The notes under the pieces were generated by a model that saw only the letters and a program-made list of their open reading frames with translations, was not told where the DNA came from and ran no database searches. The translations under genes and the position numbers were made by a program. A stretch of DNA of 8,192 nt from Acidobacteriota bacterium (lineage in GTDB: Bacteria > Acidobacteriota > Holophagae > Thermotomaculales > Thermotomaculaceae): positions 1 to 8,192 of the forward strand of contig JALWHA010000266.1 of the NCBI GenBank assembly GCA_027038695.1, read 5' to 3'. Shown in pieces: positions 1-6,384 of the stretch; position 1 is the stretch's first letter; every line of letters begins with the position of its first letter.

Positions 1-10
1 AAACTGTACA

Positions 11-39
11 AATATAACTCCTTAAAAGTACCGAGTCAA
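11..39 (-). promoter_or_regulatory. Candidate sigma70-type promoter for a divergent gene off the left edge
   Basis: Read on the minus strand, TTGACT (39 to 34) is followed after exactly 17 bases by TATATT (16 to 11). Each hexamer matches the sigma70 consensus at five of six positions. Transcription would start about 4 to 6 bases from the left edge and run out of the window, so the gene it serves cannot be seen. With the rpsA promoter on the other strand, this makes positions 1-100 a divergent promoter region. The call rests on hexamer match and spacing only. Confidence 0.5.
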
Positions 40-67
40 AAAATATTATATTAAATACTTATTTGAC

Positions 68-96
68 TTGCAATAAATATAAGGTGTTGCTATAAT
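68..96 (+). promoter_or_regulatory. rpsA promoter with extended -10
   Basis: A perfect TATAAT at 91-96 is preceded by TG at 88-89, which gives the extended -10 form TGnTATAAT. TTGCAA at 68-73 lies 17 bases upstream as a moderate -35. A better-looking TTGACT at 63-68 would leave a 22-base spacer, which is too long. An extended -10 tolerates a weak -35. The predicted start is near 102-104, giving a leader of about 55 nt before rpsA. A strong promoter suits a highly expressed ribosomal protein gene. Confidence 0.7.
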
Positions 97-106
97 ATTC
101 CATCAG

Positions 107-129
107 CCTGGAAGCATTGTGCTTTCCGG
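107..129 (+). promoter_or_regulatory. Hairpin in the rpsA mRNA leader
   Basis: Within the predicted leader, three short stem segments stack around a TTG loop (117-119): CC/GG (107-108 with 128-129), GGAA/TTCC (110-113 with 124-127) and GCA/TGC (114-116 with 120-122). One T is bulged on each side (109 and 123). A T-rich run (130-139) follows and then the Shine-Dalgarno sequence. The hairpin could be an autoregulatory site or a weak attenuator. rpsA autoregulation through its leader is known in Escherichia coli, but this hairpin does not visibly match that structure. Function is inferred. Confidence 0.35.
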
Positions 130-157
130 TATTTTTATTCAGGTTTAGGGGGAATAT

Positions 158-2056
158 ATGGTTAATGAACAGGAAAAAAAATTAGAAGAAACAAAAGAGA
201 TTAAGGAGGTTACCGAAACTATTCAGGAGGAGTCTGTTGAATCCGTAGAAAAGGAAGAAAAGGCTAAATCTGTTTCAGGGAAAGCGGAAGAAAAAGAATC
301 TTTTGAAAAACTTTTGGAAGAACATGACGCTTCTCCGAATTCGGTTTCAAGGGGCGACCTTGTCAAGGGTACGGTGATATCGGTTAGTGAGGATTTTGTC
401 TTCGTAGATGTAGGGCAGAAGGTTGAAGGCGTTGTAAGTGTTAGTGATTTTACGGATACAAACAATGAACTCCCGAAAGAGGGAGATGAAATAGAAGTGG
501 TAGTTGACAAACTTACCGATAAAGATGTTAAGCTATCTTTTAAAAAGGCTTTTGCAAGAAAGTTTGAGGAAGAGGTCAGGGAAGCATATAAAAATCAAAC
601 TCCTATTAAAGGCAAGATTACCGAAATCGTTAATAAGGGGTTTAATGTCGATTTAGGCGGCAAAACGGCGTTTCTGCCTCAGTCAAGGGTTGACGTTAGA
701 AGGTTGAGAAAAGAAGATTCCGAGTATGTAGGCAAGGAATACGACTTCCTGGTTGTAAAGTATACCCCGAAGAATTGTATTGTTTCAAGGGTTGAACTTG
801 TGCAGGACGAGTTAAACAAAAAGAAAGAAAAGTTGATGTCAACCTTAAAAGAAGGCGACCTGGTTAACGGCAAGGTTAAGAATATTACCGATTACGGCGT
901 GTTTATTGATCTGGACGGGGTTGACGGCCTTCTTCATATTTCCGATATCTCATGGGGCAAGGTGTCTCACCCTTCAGATTTCTTTAAAGTAGGCGATGAG
1001 GTTGAGGTTGTCGTTCTTTCCATTGATAAGGAAAATGAAAAGATCTCCTTGGGTTATAAACAGAAAACTGAAGACCCGTGGAAGAATATTGAAAAGAAGT
1101 ACCCCGAAGGGACAAAGGTTAAAGGTTCCGTTGTTAATATTAAAAATTATGGAGCATTCGTTGAGGTTGAGCCCGGAGTGGAAGGCCTTATTCACATTAA
1201 CGATATCTCATGGACAAAAAAGATTTCCAATGCGCAGAATTACTTTAAGTTAGGTGACGAGGTTGAGGCGGTTGTCCTTGAGGTTGATGGTGAAAGAAAG
1301 AGGCTTGCTTTAGGCTTAAAACAGATAAAAGATAACCCCTGGGATGTGATTGAAGAGAAGTTTAATGTAGGAGATATTTTTGAAGGGGAAGTTAAAAACG
1401 TAACCGATTTCGGCGCATTTGTTGAAGTGTACGACGGAGTTGACGGCCTTATCCATGTGAGCGATATGAGCTGGTCAAAGAGGGTAAAAAACCCCGAAGA
1501 GATAGTCAAGGCGGGGGATAAGGTTAAGGTTAAGATCCTGAACATTGACAGGGAAAATCAGAAGATTGCTTTAGGCATAAAGCAGTTAACTGAAGACCCA
1601 TGGCAGAAGTTTTTCTCAAAGTATCAGATGGGTGACGTGGTTGAAGGCAAGATTGTCAAGCTTGAAGATTACGGCGCATTTGTTGAGCTGGACGAGGATA
1701 TTGAGGGGCTTGTGCATGTGTCTGAAATTTCGAAGGAGAGAATTGACAAACCTTCCGATGTTTTAAATATAGGCGATGTGAAAGAAATGAAGATAGTTAA
1801 GGTTGACGTGAAGGATAAGAAGATAGGACTTTCCATCAGGCAGGTAATTATAGACAGAGAAAGAAAAGAGCTGGAAAAGAAGAGAGCTGAGGAAAAAGCA
1901 AAAGCAAAACCGAAAGAGGTTAAGAAGGATAAGCCTAAAAAAGAAAAGAAGGAAAACAAAGCGGAAGAAGTTAGCACCGGCGGCGGAGTGAAATTAGGCG
2001 ATTTAATGAAAGATTTTATTAAAAAGGATAAAGAAGAAGAGAAAACCGAAGAGTAG
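158..2056 (+). CDS. rpsA: 30S ribosomal protein S1
   Basis: Ribosomal protein S1 binds mRNA on the small subunit and helps load structured messages for initiation. The 632 residues contain six S1 (OB-fold) domains at about 65-130, 148-213, 232-302, 317-389, 404-476 and 489-561. The last four are close repeats with the pattern YG-x-F-x-V/I-D and HISDISW-like strands. The first two are more diverged, as expected for the ribosome-binding half of S1. Residues 47-56 (ESFEKLLEEH) resemble the short N-terminal helix that docks E. coli S1 on protein S2. An acidic extension of about 46 residues precedes it. The C-terminus (565-632) is a Lys/Glu-rich tail holding VKLGDLMKDFIKK. The start is supported by AGGGGGA at 147-153, four bases before ATG. 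The gene stands alone between its own promoter and terminator. The family call is secure. Confidence 0.97.
   Translation: MVNEQEKKLEETKEIKEVTETIQEESVESVEKEEKAKSVSGKAEEKESFEKLLEEHDASPNSVSRGDLVKGTVISVSEDFVFVDVGQKVEGVVSVSDFTDTNNELPKEGDEIEVVVDKLTDKDVKLSFKKAFARKFEEEVREAYKNQTPIKGKITEIVNKGFNVDLGGKTAFLPQSRVDVRRLRKEDSEYVGKEYDFLVVKYTPKNCIVSRVELVQDELNKKKEKLMSTLKEGDLVNGKVKNITDYGVFIDLDGVDGLLHISDISWGKVSHPSDFFKVGDEVEVVVLSIDKENEKISLGYKQKTEDPWKNIEKKYPEGTKVKGSVVNIKNYGAFVEVEPGVEGLIHINDISWTKKISNAQNYFKLGDEVEAVVLEVDGERKRLALGLKQIKDNPWDVIEEKFNVGDIFEGEVKNVTDFGAFVEVYDGVDGLIHVSDMSWSKRVKNPEEIVKAGDKVKVKILNIDRENQKIALGIKQLTEDPWQKFFSKYQMGDVVEGKIVKLEDYGAFVELDEDIEGLVHVSEISKERIDKPSDVLNIGDVKEMKIVKVDVKDKKIGLSIRQVIIDRERKELEKKRAEEKAKAKPKEVKKDKPKKEKKENKAEEVSTGGGVKLGDLMKDFIKKDKEEEKTEE
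851..1840 (+). repeat. Four tandem S1-domain modules inside rpsA
   Basis: The HISDISW-type strand recurs at residues 260, 346, 433 and 520 of the S1 protein, a period of 86 to 87 codons. Identity persists at DNA level in places: GATATCTCATGG occurs at 944-955 and 1202-1213, and GTTGACGGCCTT at 920-931 and 1439-1450. The modules are in frame and intact. They are ordinary for S1 and reflect ancient domain duplication. Confidence 0.75.
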
Positions 2057-2078
2057 GGTCCGTTTTTAAGGTATATAG

Positions 2079-2106
2079 AAGCCGGGGTTATTCCCGGCTT
2101 TTTTTT
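2079..2106 (+). terminator. Intrinsic terminator of rpsA
   Basis: AAGCCGGG (2079-2086) pairs perfectly with CCCGGCTT (2093-2100) around a six-base loop, and the T run extends to 2106. It begins 22 bases after the rpsA stop. On the minus strand the hairpin is followed by CTATATACC rather than a T run, so it looks effective mainly for rpsA. The stop codon (2090-2088) and last codons of the convergent receiver gene lie inside it. Confidence 0.93.
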
Positions 2107-2810
2107 GTGTCTTTGATTTTTATCATTTTTATTGAGTTGACATACTCGGTTATTTCAATCTTGTTCACTGATTTGAGGTTTTCCACTATCCCCTGAATCT
2201 CTCCTACCGAGTTTTTTATTTTGCTTAAAATAGGGGAGTATTTTGCGTACAGGTCGGGATTGTTTTTTATATCCCTTTCCAATATTGAGATATAACTTAA
2301 TATAACCGTTAAAGGTTGGCCGAAGTTGTGCTCAATTGTTACCATTACCTGTTTTAAGATCTCCAATTTATCGGTTAAAAATGCTATTTTTCTTAATTCG
2401 TCTTCGTATTTTTTTATCTTTATGTTTGCTTTGATCCTGGCGGCAAGTTCTGTCAGGCTTTTTATCGGTTTTGTTATAAAATCATTAGCGCCTAATTCAA
2501 AAGCCTTCTTCAAGGTTGTATCTTCGTCTTTTGCGGTAAACATTATCACCGGAATATGGTTAAACCTGTTGCTTGCTTTTAAGTCGGCAAGTATATTCAT
2601 TCCGCTTTTTTCAGGAAACATGATATCTAAAATAATAAGGTCAACGTTTTCTTTTTCAAGGGTTTCAAATAGCTTTTTGTGGTCCGGCAAAGTGATAACA
2701 CGGTAGTTTTGCATTTCAAGGAAGTGGAAAAACGTGATCCTGATTTCCGGGTCGTCGTCTATTATCAGCACCGTGTCTCGTTTTTTAATGTTTTCCTTTT
2801 TCTCGGCCAT
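2088..2810 (-). CDS. Response regulator: receiver domain fused to a DHp-like (HisKA-type) domain without an ATPase
   Basis: The 240-residue soluble protein begins with a complete receiver domain (about 13-130). It has the acidic cluster D18-D20, phosphoacceptor Asp62 in LILDIMFPEKSG, switch residue Thr92 in FTAKDE and Lys114 in TKP. No DNA-binding or enzymatic output domain follows. Residues about 145-220 instead look like the two-helix DHp hairpin of histidine kinases. An H-box-like segment, TIEHNFGQPLTVILSY, centres on His161, and a second helix ends in VENLKSVNKIE. The usual acidic residue after the histidine is Asn162, and the residue at +4 is Gln165. No ATP-binding domain is present, so it cannot autophosphorylate alone. 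AAGGAG at 2824-2819 lies eight bases before ATG, and ATG directly abuts the kinase stop codon, so the two are co-translated and probably partners. It could be a phosphorelay intermediate, a phosphatase-like regulator, or a dimerising adaptor; the sequence does not decide. Confidence 0.88.
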   Translation of the reverse strand: MAEKKENIKKRDTVLIIDDDPEIRITFFHFLEMQNYRVITLPDHKKLFETLEKENVDLIILDIMFPEKSGMNILADLKASNRFNHIPVIMFTAKDEDTTLKKAFELGANDFITKPIKSLTELAARIKANIKIKKYEDELRKIAFLTDKLEILKQVMVTIEHNFGQPLTVILSYISILERDIKNNPDLYAKYSPILSKIKNSVGEIQGIVENLKSVNKIEITEYVNSIKMIKIKDTKKSRE

Positions 2811-5255
2811 TTATTTTTCTCCTTGAATAGGAATACTGATCTTAAAGTAAGTGCCTTTGTTTTTTGTACTGGTAACGATAATATCTGCTTTTATAATATC
2901 ACAAAGTTGCTTAACTATGTATAATCCTAATCCCACATTGCCTTTTTTAGCTGTATTATGATTTTTTTCACGGAAAAACGGGGAGAATATTTTGTTTAAA
3001 TTTTCTTTTTTAATGCCCTCTCCCGTGTCTTTTATTTCTATGACAAAGTATTTTTTTTCATAACTTAAGGATAAGGTTACAATTCCCCTTTTGGTGTGTC
3101 TGAAAGCGTTGTCTAAAAGGTTAATTATTATCCTGTAAATTATGGTGCCGTCCTGAATAAAATAGGAGGGCATGTTTTTGGATACAATTCTGAATTTTAC
3201 TGATGGGCTTTTATTTAACCCTTTTACGAAACTTTGAATATTCTCTAAGAATTCATTTGTGTTAACGTTGTGTTTTTTTTCAATATAGGTTTCTTTTTCT
3301 TTGATTTTATTAATATTTAGCATTGTTTCAAGCAGGTCTAATAATTTTAAAGCATTTGTGTTAATGTGGGTTATAAATTCTCTGTTTTCCCCTTTCGTTT
3401 TTTCCGTAAGTATTTCCGATAATCCTATAATAGACGTTAACGGGGTTTTTATTTCATGGGAAATTGAGGAAATTATTTCCCTGTTTATCTTTTTTAATCT
3501 CTCGTTTTCTTTTTCAGCCTTGATTATAGCATTTTTCTCTTCTTTTCTTTTGAATGCAAGGGTTAGGATGTTAAGGAATGTTGAAATAGCTATGCTTTCT
3601 TCCCCTTTTAGTTTTCTTTCTTTTTGAAACCCTAAACCTAAAATATAGGTTACCGTTTTATCCGGCATAAATTTAATTAAAAGCAGCGAACCTGTTCCGC
3701 TAATGTGTTTGTTTTCAATTATTGTTCCCGGTTTTTCCTTGAATATCTCTCTTTCTTTTTTGATTTTTTTGAGTATGTTTTCAAAATCGGCATTGTTTTT
3801 TTCTTTGTAAGAGTTTAAAAGGATAACTTTGCCTTTATTTTCTATTTTTGCGATAAAGCCTATCTCCGCTTTTAAACTTTGGGATATGTCCTTTAATAGC
3901 AGGTTTGTTATCTCTTCCGTATCTTTTTCTCCGGAGATTAATGTAAGGTGTTTTCCCGATAAAATTAATGTTTTTTCAAGAAAAGCGAGAGATTTTTTCT
4001 GTGTCCTTTCTAAGTTGAGTTGTGTGTTATTTTGATCTTTACCTATTTTGAAGATTACGGCAAACAATTCTTTCCCTTTGTTTTCTATGGCGGGGATTAC
4101 CGTTATTTTTGCTTCGGCACTCAAATTGTTTTTAGTTATAGTGTCAATATGTTCTGTAAACGGTTCATTATTCATGTCTAATTTCGTTAATATGTTAAGA
4201 TTTGATTCAGTGCTAAGAAGCGCATTAAAAAAGTGTTCGTTTTCCCCGAAGTATCTTTTAAAAGACCTATTTGCATATATAATCTTGAGGGTTTGCTTTT
4301 CTACGAGAATAGAGGGTTGTTTGTAATTCTCAAAAATATTGTCTATGTCGGTGTCTTTCTCTGATTGTGTTAAGGAGATAAAGAAAACCTTTAAAAGCCA
4401 TTCTGAATTTTTTAATGTTTGAAGATCAATCCTTTCCTCAGAGCTTCCTATAACCGCAAAGGGAGTTTGTCCCGGCAGGTGGTGGCTATAAAGAAAGGTG
4501 TGTTTCTTCAAGAGAGGCTTTAATTGTTTTATGGGAAACAAGTCCCTGTGAACTAAATTAAAGGGGTTTTCCCGCAGGCTTTCTCGTACTTTTTTAGGTA
4601 GGGTAAATTCTTCTTTTTTTAATATATTGAAAGGGAAGATAAGGGTTAAGCTATTTTTTCCCTTTTTAAAAAAGTATAGGTTTTCCAATTTTAATATCTT
4701 TTTAATTCTGTTAAAGATGTCTATAGGTGTTTCTTTGCGTTCGGAAGAGAGTATTTCCGCCGCGGTTTTGTTTAATAAAGATAGACTTTGTTTAACCGTT
4801 GATTCTTTATGCTTTGCGGTACAAATATATCCGAAATTGTTTTTGTCTTTTATCAGCGGGGTTAAGTACAGTTTGTATTCTTTGCCTTTGTGAAATAATA
4901 TGTCGGATAAGGTTTCAAACAGATATAGCCTCTCCATATTTTCTTTCCGTAATTTTTCAATTTTTTTGCGGATTTCTTTTAAAAACTCTGTTTCGGTTAT
5001 ATTGGTTGACACAAGTGAAAAGTCTTTGTTGAATATAATAATAGGCAGGGGTATGTTTTTTAAAACATCTTCCATAAAAAAGGGCAGTACATTCTGTTTC
5101 CCCTTTTCCGGCACGAATAAACATAGGGAATAGCGGCTGTTGTAAGGGATAATTATTTTTTTATAATTTGTGAAGTGTATTTGTTCCGCCGCGGTGTTAT
5201 TCAGGAATTCTGCAAAGAACTTAATTTTGTTTTCAGGCTGTTGTTGTTCTTTCAT
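2811..5255 (-). CDS. Soluble multi-sensor (PAS/GAF) histidine kinase
   Basis: This is a sensor kinase that would autophosphorylate on histidine and pass the phosphate to a receiver, most likely the adjacent one. Numbered from Met at 5255 (814 residues): a PAS-like region at about 58-150; a weakly recognisable GAF-like region at 155-300; a clearer PAS at 303-408 with IIYANRSFKRYFG; a GAF-like domain at 430-570; a charged coiled-coil linker at 568-593; HisKA with SHEIKTPLTS and phosphoacceptor His600; and HATPase_c with N box NLLDNAFRHT (712-721), G1 DTGEGI (743-748), F box FSPFF (757-761) and G2 GNVGLGL (772-778). All catalytic motifs are intact. No signal peptide or membrane segment is seen, so it should sense a cytoplasmic cue, which is not identifiable. 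The frame stays open to an ATG at 5336, but that start would overlap the purM -10 box. Neither start has a Shine-Dalgarno sequence. The gene is visibly more AT-rich than its neighbours. Confidence 0.92.
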   Translation of the reverse strand: MKEQQQPENKIKFFAEFLNNTAAEQIHFTNYKKIIIPYNSRYSLCLFVPEKGKQNVLPFFMEDVLKNIPLPIIIFNKDFSLVSTNITETEFLKEIRKKIEKLRKENMERLYLFETLSDILFHKGKEYKLYLTPLIKDKNNFGYICTAKHKESTVKQSLSLLNKTAAEILSSERKETPIDIFNRIKKILKLENLYFFKKGKNSLTLIFPFNILKKEEFTLPKKVRESLRENPFNLVHRDLFPIKQLKPLLKKHTFLYSHHLPGQTPFAVIGSSEERIDLQTLKNSEWLLKVFFISLTQSEKDTDIDNIFENYKQPSILVEKQTLKIIYANRSFKRYFGENEHFFNALLSTESNLNILTKLDMNNEPFTEHIDTITKNNLSAEAKITVIPAIENKGKELFAVIFKIGKDQNNTQLNLERTQKKSLAFLEKTLILSGKHLTLISGEKDTEEITNLLLKDISQSLKAEIGFIAKIENKGKVILLNSYKEKNNADFENILKKIKKEREIFKEKPGTIIENKHISGTGSLLLIKFMPDKTVTYILGLGFQKERKLKGEESIAISTFLNILTLAFKRKEEKNAIIKAEKENERLKKINREIISSISHEIKTPLTSIIGLSEILTEKTKGENREFITHINTNALKLLDLLETMLNINKIKEKETYIEKKHNVNTNEFLENIQSFVKGLNKSPSVKFRIVSKNMPSYFIQDGTIIYRIIINLLDNAFRHTKRGIVTLSLSYEKKYFVIEIKDTGEGIKKENLNKIFSPFFREKNHNTAKKGNVGLGLYIVKQLCDIIKADIIVTSTKNKGTYFKISIPIQGEK

Positions 5256-5261
5256 AAGAAA

Positions 5262-5267
5262 ATTATA
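5262..5267 (-). promoter_or_regulatory. Candidate -10 box for the histidine kinase operon (possible leaderless start)
   Basis: On the minus strand a perfect TATAAT (5267-5262) is followed by six bases and then ATG at 5255. With standard spacing the first transcribed base would be the A of that ATG, which would give a leaderless mRNA and would fit the missing Shine-Dalgarno sequence. The -35 at a 17-base spacing is poor (TAGTTA, 5290-5285). An alternative is TTGTCA (5310-5305) with a weak TTAAAA (5287-5282). AT-rich DNA yields such boxes by chance, so confidence is low. Confidence 0.35.
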
Positions 5268-5303
5268 AATCAAAAATACTTTTTTAACTATTTTTGTTTT
5301 ATA

Positions 5304-5332
5304 TTGACAATTTAAACCTATGTTAGGATAAT
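5304..5332 (+). promoter_or_regulatory. sigma70-type promoter of the purM-purN-tyrS operon
   Basis: A perfect TTGACA (5304-5309) is followed after exactly 17 bases by GATAAT (5327-5332), five of six matches to the -10 consensus. Transcription should begin near 5339. The leader is then only about 19 to 25 nt, which leaves no room for a purine riboswitch. Any PurR-like control would have to act at the promoter itself, and I saw no recognisable operator. Confidence 0.8.
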
Positions 5333-5350
5333 TCATTTATCAAGTTTTAC

Positions 5351-5354
5351 GGAG
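5351..5354 (+). promoter_or_regulatory. Ribosome binding site that favours the second purM ATG
   Basis: GGAG sits three bases before the ATG at 5358 and nine bases before the ATG at 5364. Three bases is too close for normal initiation and nine is within the usual range, so Met at 5364 is the better start. The difference is two residues. Confidence 0.6.
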
Positions 5355-5363
5355 TGTATGAGT

Positions 5364-6383
5364 ATGGAAGATTCAAAATATAAAGCCGCGGGGGTAAACA
5401 TAGACGAACAGGATAAGGCGATAGATAAGATAAAGTCTATAGTGAAAACAACTTTTACTCCCGATGTTTTAACGGGGATAGGTTCTTTCGGTACTTTGTT
5501 TCAAATCCCTGAAGGTTTTAAAAACCCTGTTTTAATTTCAAGTTGCGACGGGGTGGGGACAAAGTTGAAGGTTGCTTTTATGACAGGCATTCACAACACG
5601 GTCGGGCAAGACCTTGTAAACCACTGTGTAAACGATATCTTTGTCCAGGGGGCTAAGCCTTTGTACTTCCTTGATTACATCGCAACAGGAAAACTTTACG
5701 CAGGGGTTGTGGAAGATATTGTTTCAGGCCTTGCTAAAGGGTGTAAAGAAAACGGAATGTCTCTAATTGGCGGCGAGATGGCGGAGATGCCGGGGTTTTA
5801 CTCTGAGGGCGAATATGACATTGCGGGGTTTATAACCGGCATTGCCGAAAGGGATAAAGTACTTACGGGAGAAAAAATAAAACCGGGTGATTTGATAATT
5901 GGCTTAAAATCAACGGGCTTGCATACAAACGGTTACTCTCTTGCGAGAAAGATCTTTTTTGAAGATTTAGGCTTAAAGGTTGACGATTATGTTGATGATT
6001 TAGGCTGTACAGTAGGTGAAGAGTTATTAAAGATTCATAAGAGTTATTATCCTGTTTTAAAAGATGCAGTGAAAGAGGGAATTATAAACGGAATGGCTCA
6101 TATTACCGGAGGCGGATTCCTTGACAATATACCGAGAGTGTTGCCTGAAGATTGCGATGCGATTATAAAAAAAGATAGGGTGCCTGTTCTTCCCGTTTTT
6201 AAGTTTCTTATTGAAAATGGGGATATTTCCGAAAAAGAGGCATACAGGGTTTTCAATATGGGAATAGGAATGGTTTGCATGGTCTCCCCTGAGAATATTG
6301 AAAAATTTTATTCCCTTGTTAAAGATGAAGTTTTTGAGATAGGTGTTATAGAGCAGGGGTTTAAAAAGGCGGTTTTAATATAA
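5364..6383 (+). CDS. purM: Phosphoribosylformylglycinamidine cyclo-ligase (AIR synthetase)
   Basis: PurM closes the imidazole ring, converting FGAM and ATP to AIR in the fifth step of cytosolic de novo purine synthesis. The protein is 339 residues from the ATG at 5364, the normal length for the family, with both halves of the AIRS fold. Visible landmarks are YKAAGVNID near the N-terminus, DGVGTKLK (62-69) in the ATP/substrate loop, GGEMAEMPG (136-144), GLHTNGYSLAR (from 185), HITGGGF (from 246) and FNMGIGM (297-303). No key motif is missing. It is the first gene after a strong promoter, and its stop is one base before purN. An upstream ATG at 5358 in the same frame is possible but badly spaced from the ribosome binding site. 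The assignment is secure. Confidence 0.97.
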   Translation: MEDSKYKAAGVNIDEQDKAIDKIKSIVKTTFTPDVLTGIGSFGTLFQIPEGFKNPVLISSCDGVGTKLKVAFMTGIHNTVGQDLVNHCVNDIFVQGAKPLYFLDYIATGKLYAGVVEDIVSGLAKGCKENGMSLIGGEMAEMPGFYSEGEYDIAGFITGIAERDKVLTGEKIKPGDLIIGLKSTGLHTNGYSLARKIFFEDLGLKVDDYVDDLGCTVGEELLKIHKSYYPVLKDAVKEGIINGMAHITGGGFLDNIPRVLPEDCDAIIKKDRVPVLPVFKFLIENGDISEKEAYRVFNMGIGMVCMVSPENIEKFYSLVKDEVFEIGVIEQGFKKAVLI

Positions 6384-6384
6384 T

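Noticed and set aside
9..23. Minus-strand AAGGAG (23-18) followed by TTG (11-9), a possible start of the left-hand gene
   Set aside because: It overlaps the minus-strand promoter: the AAGGAG would lie upstream of the predicted transcription start, and only three codons are visible. The promoter reading fits better.
996..1253. Overlapping plus-strand frame of 85 residues inside rpsA
   Set aside because: It is an alternative frame through the repeated S1 modules with no protein-family signal.
2079..2106. Bidirectional terminator serving both rpsA and the signalling operon
   Set aside because: On the minus strand the hairpin is followed by CTATATACC with no T run, so intrinsic termination in that direction is poorly supported.
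3301..3627. Plus-strand open frames opposite the histidine kinase, and similar frames opposite rpsA and tyrS
   Set aside because: They are antisense to genes with complete family motifs, lack ribosome binding sites and recognisable motifs, and have the hydrophobic composition typical of shadow frames.
5333..5363. Purine riboswitch upstream of purM
   Set aside because: The promoter places the transcript start about 19 to 25 nt before the start codon, too short for an aptamer.
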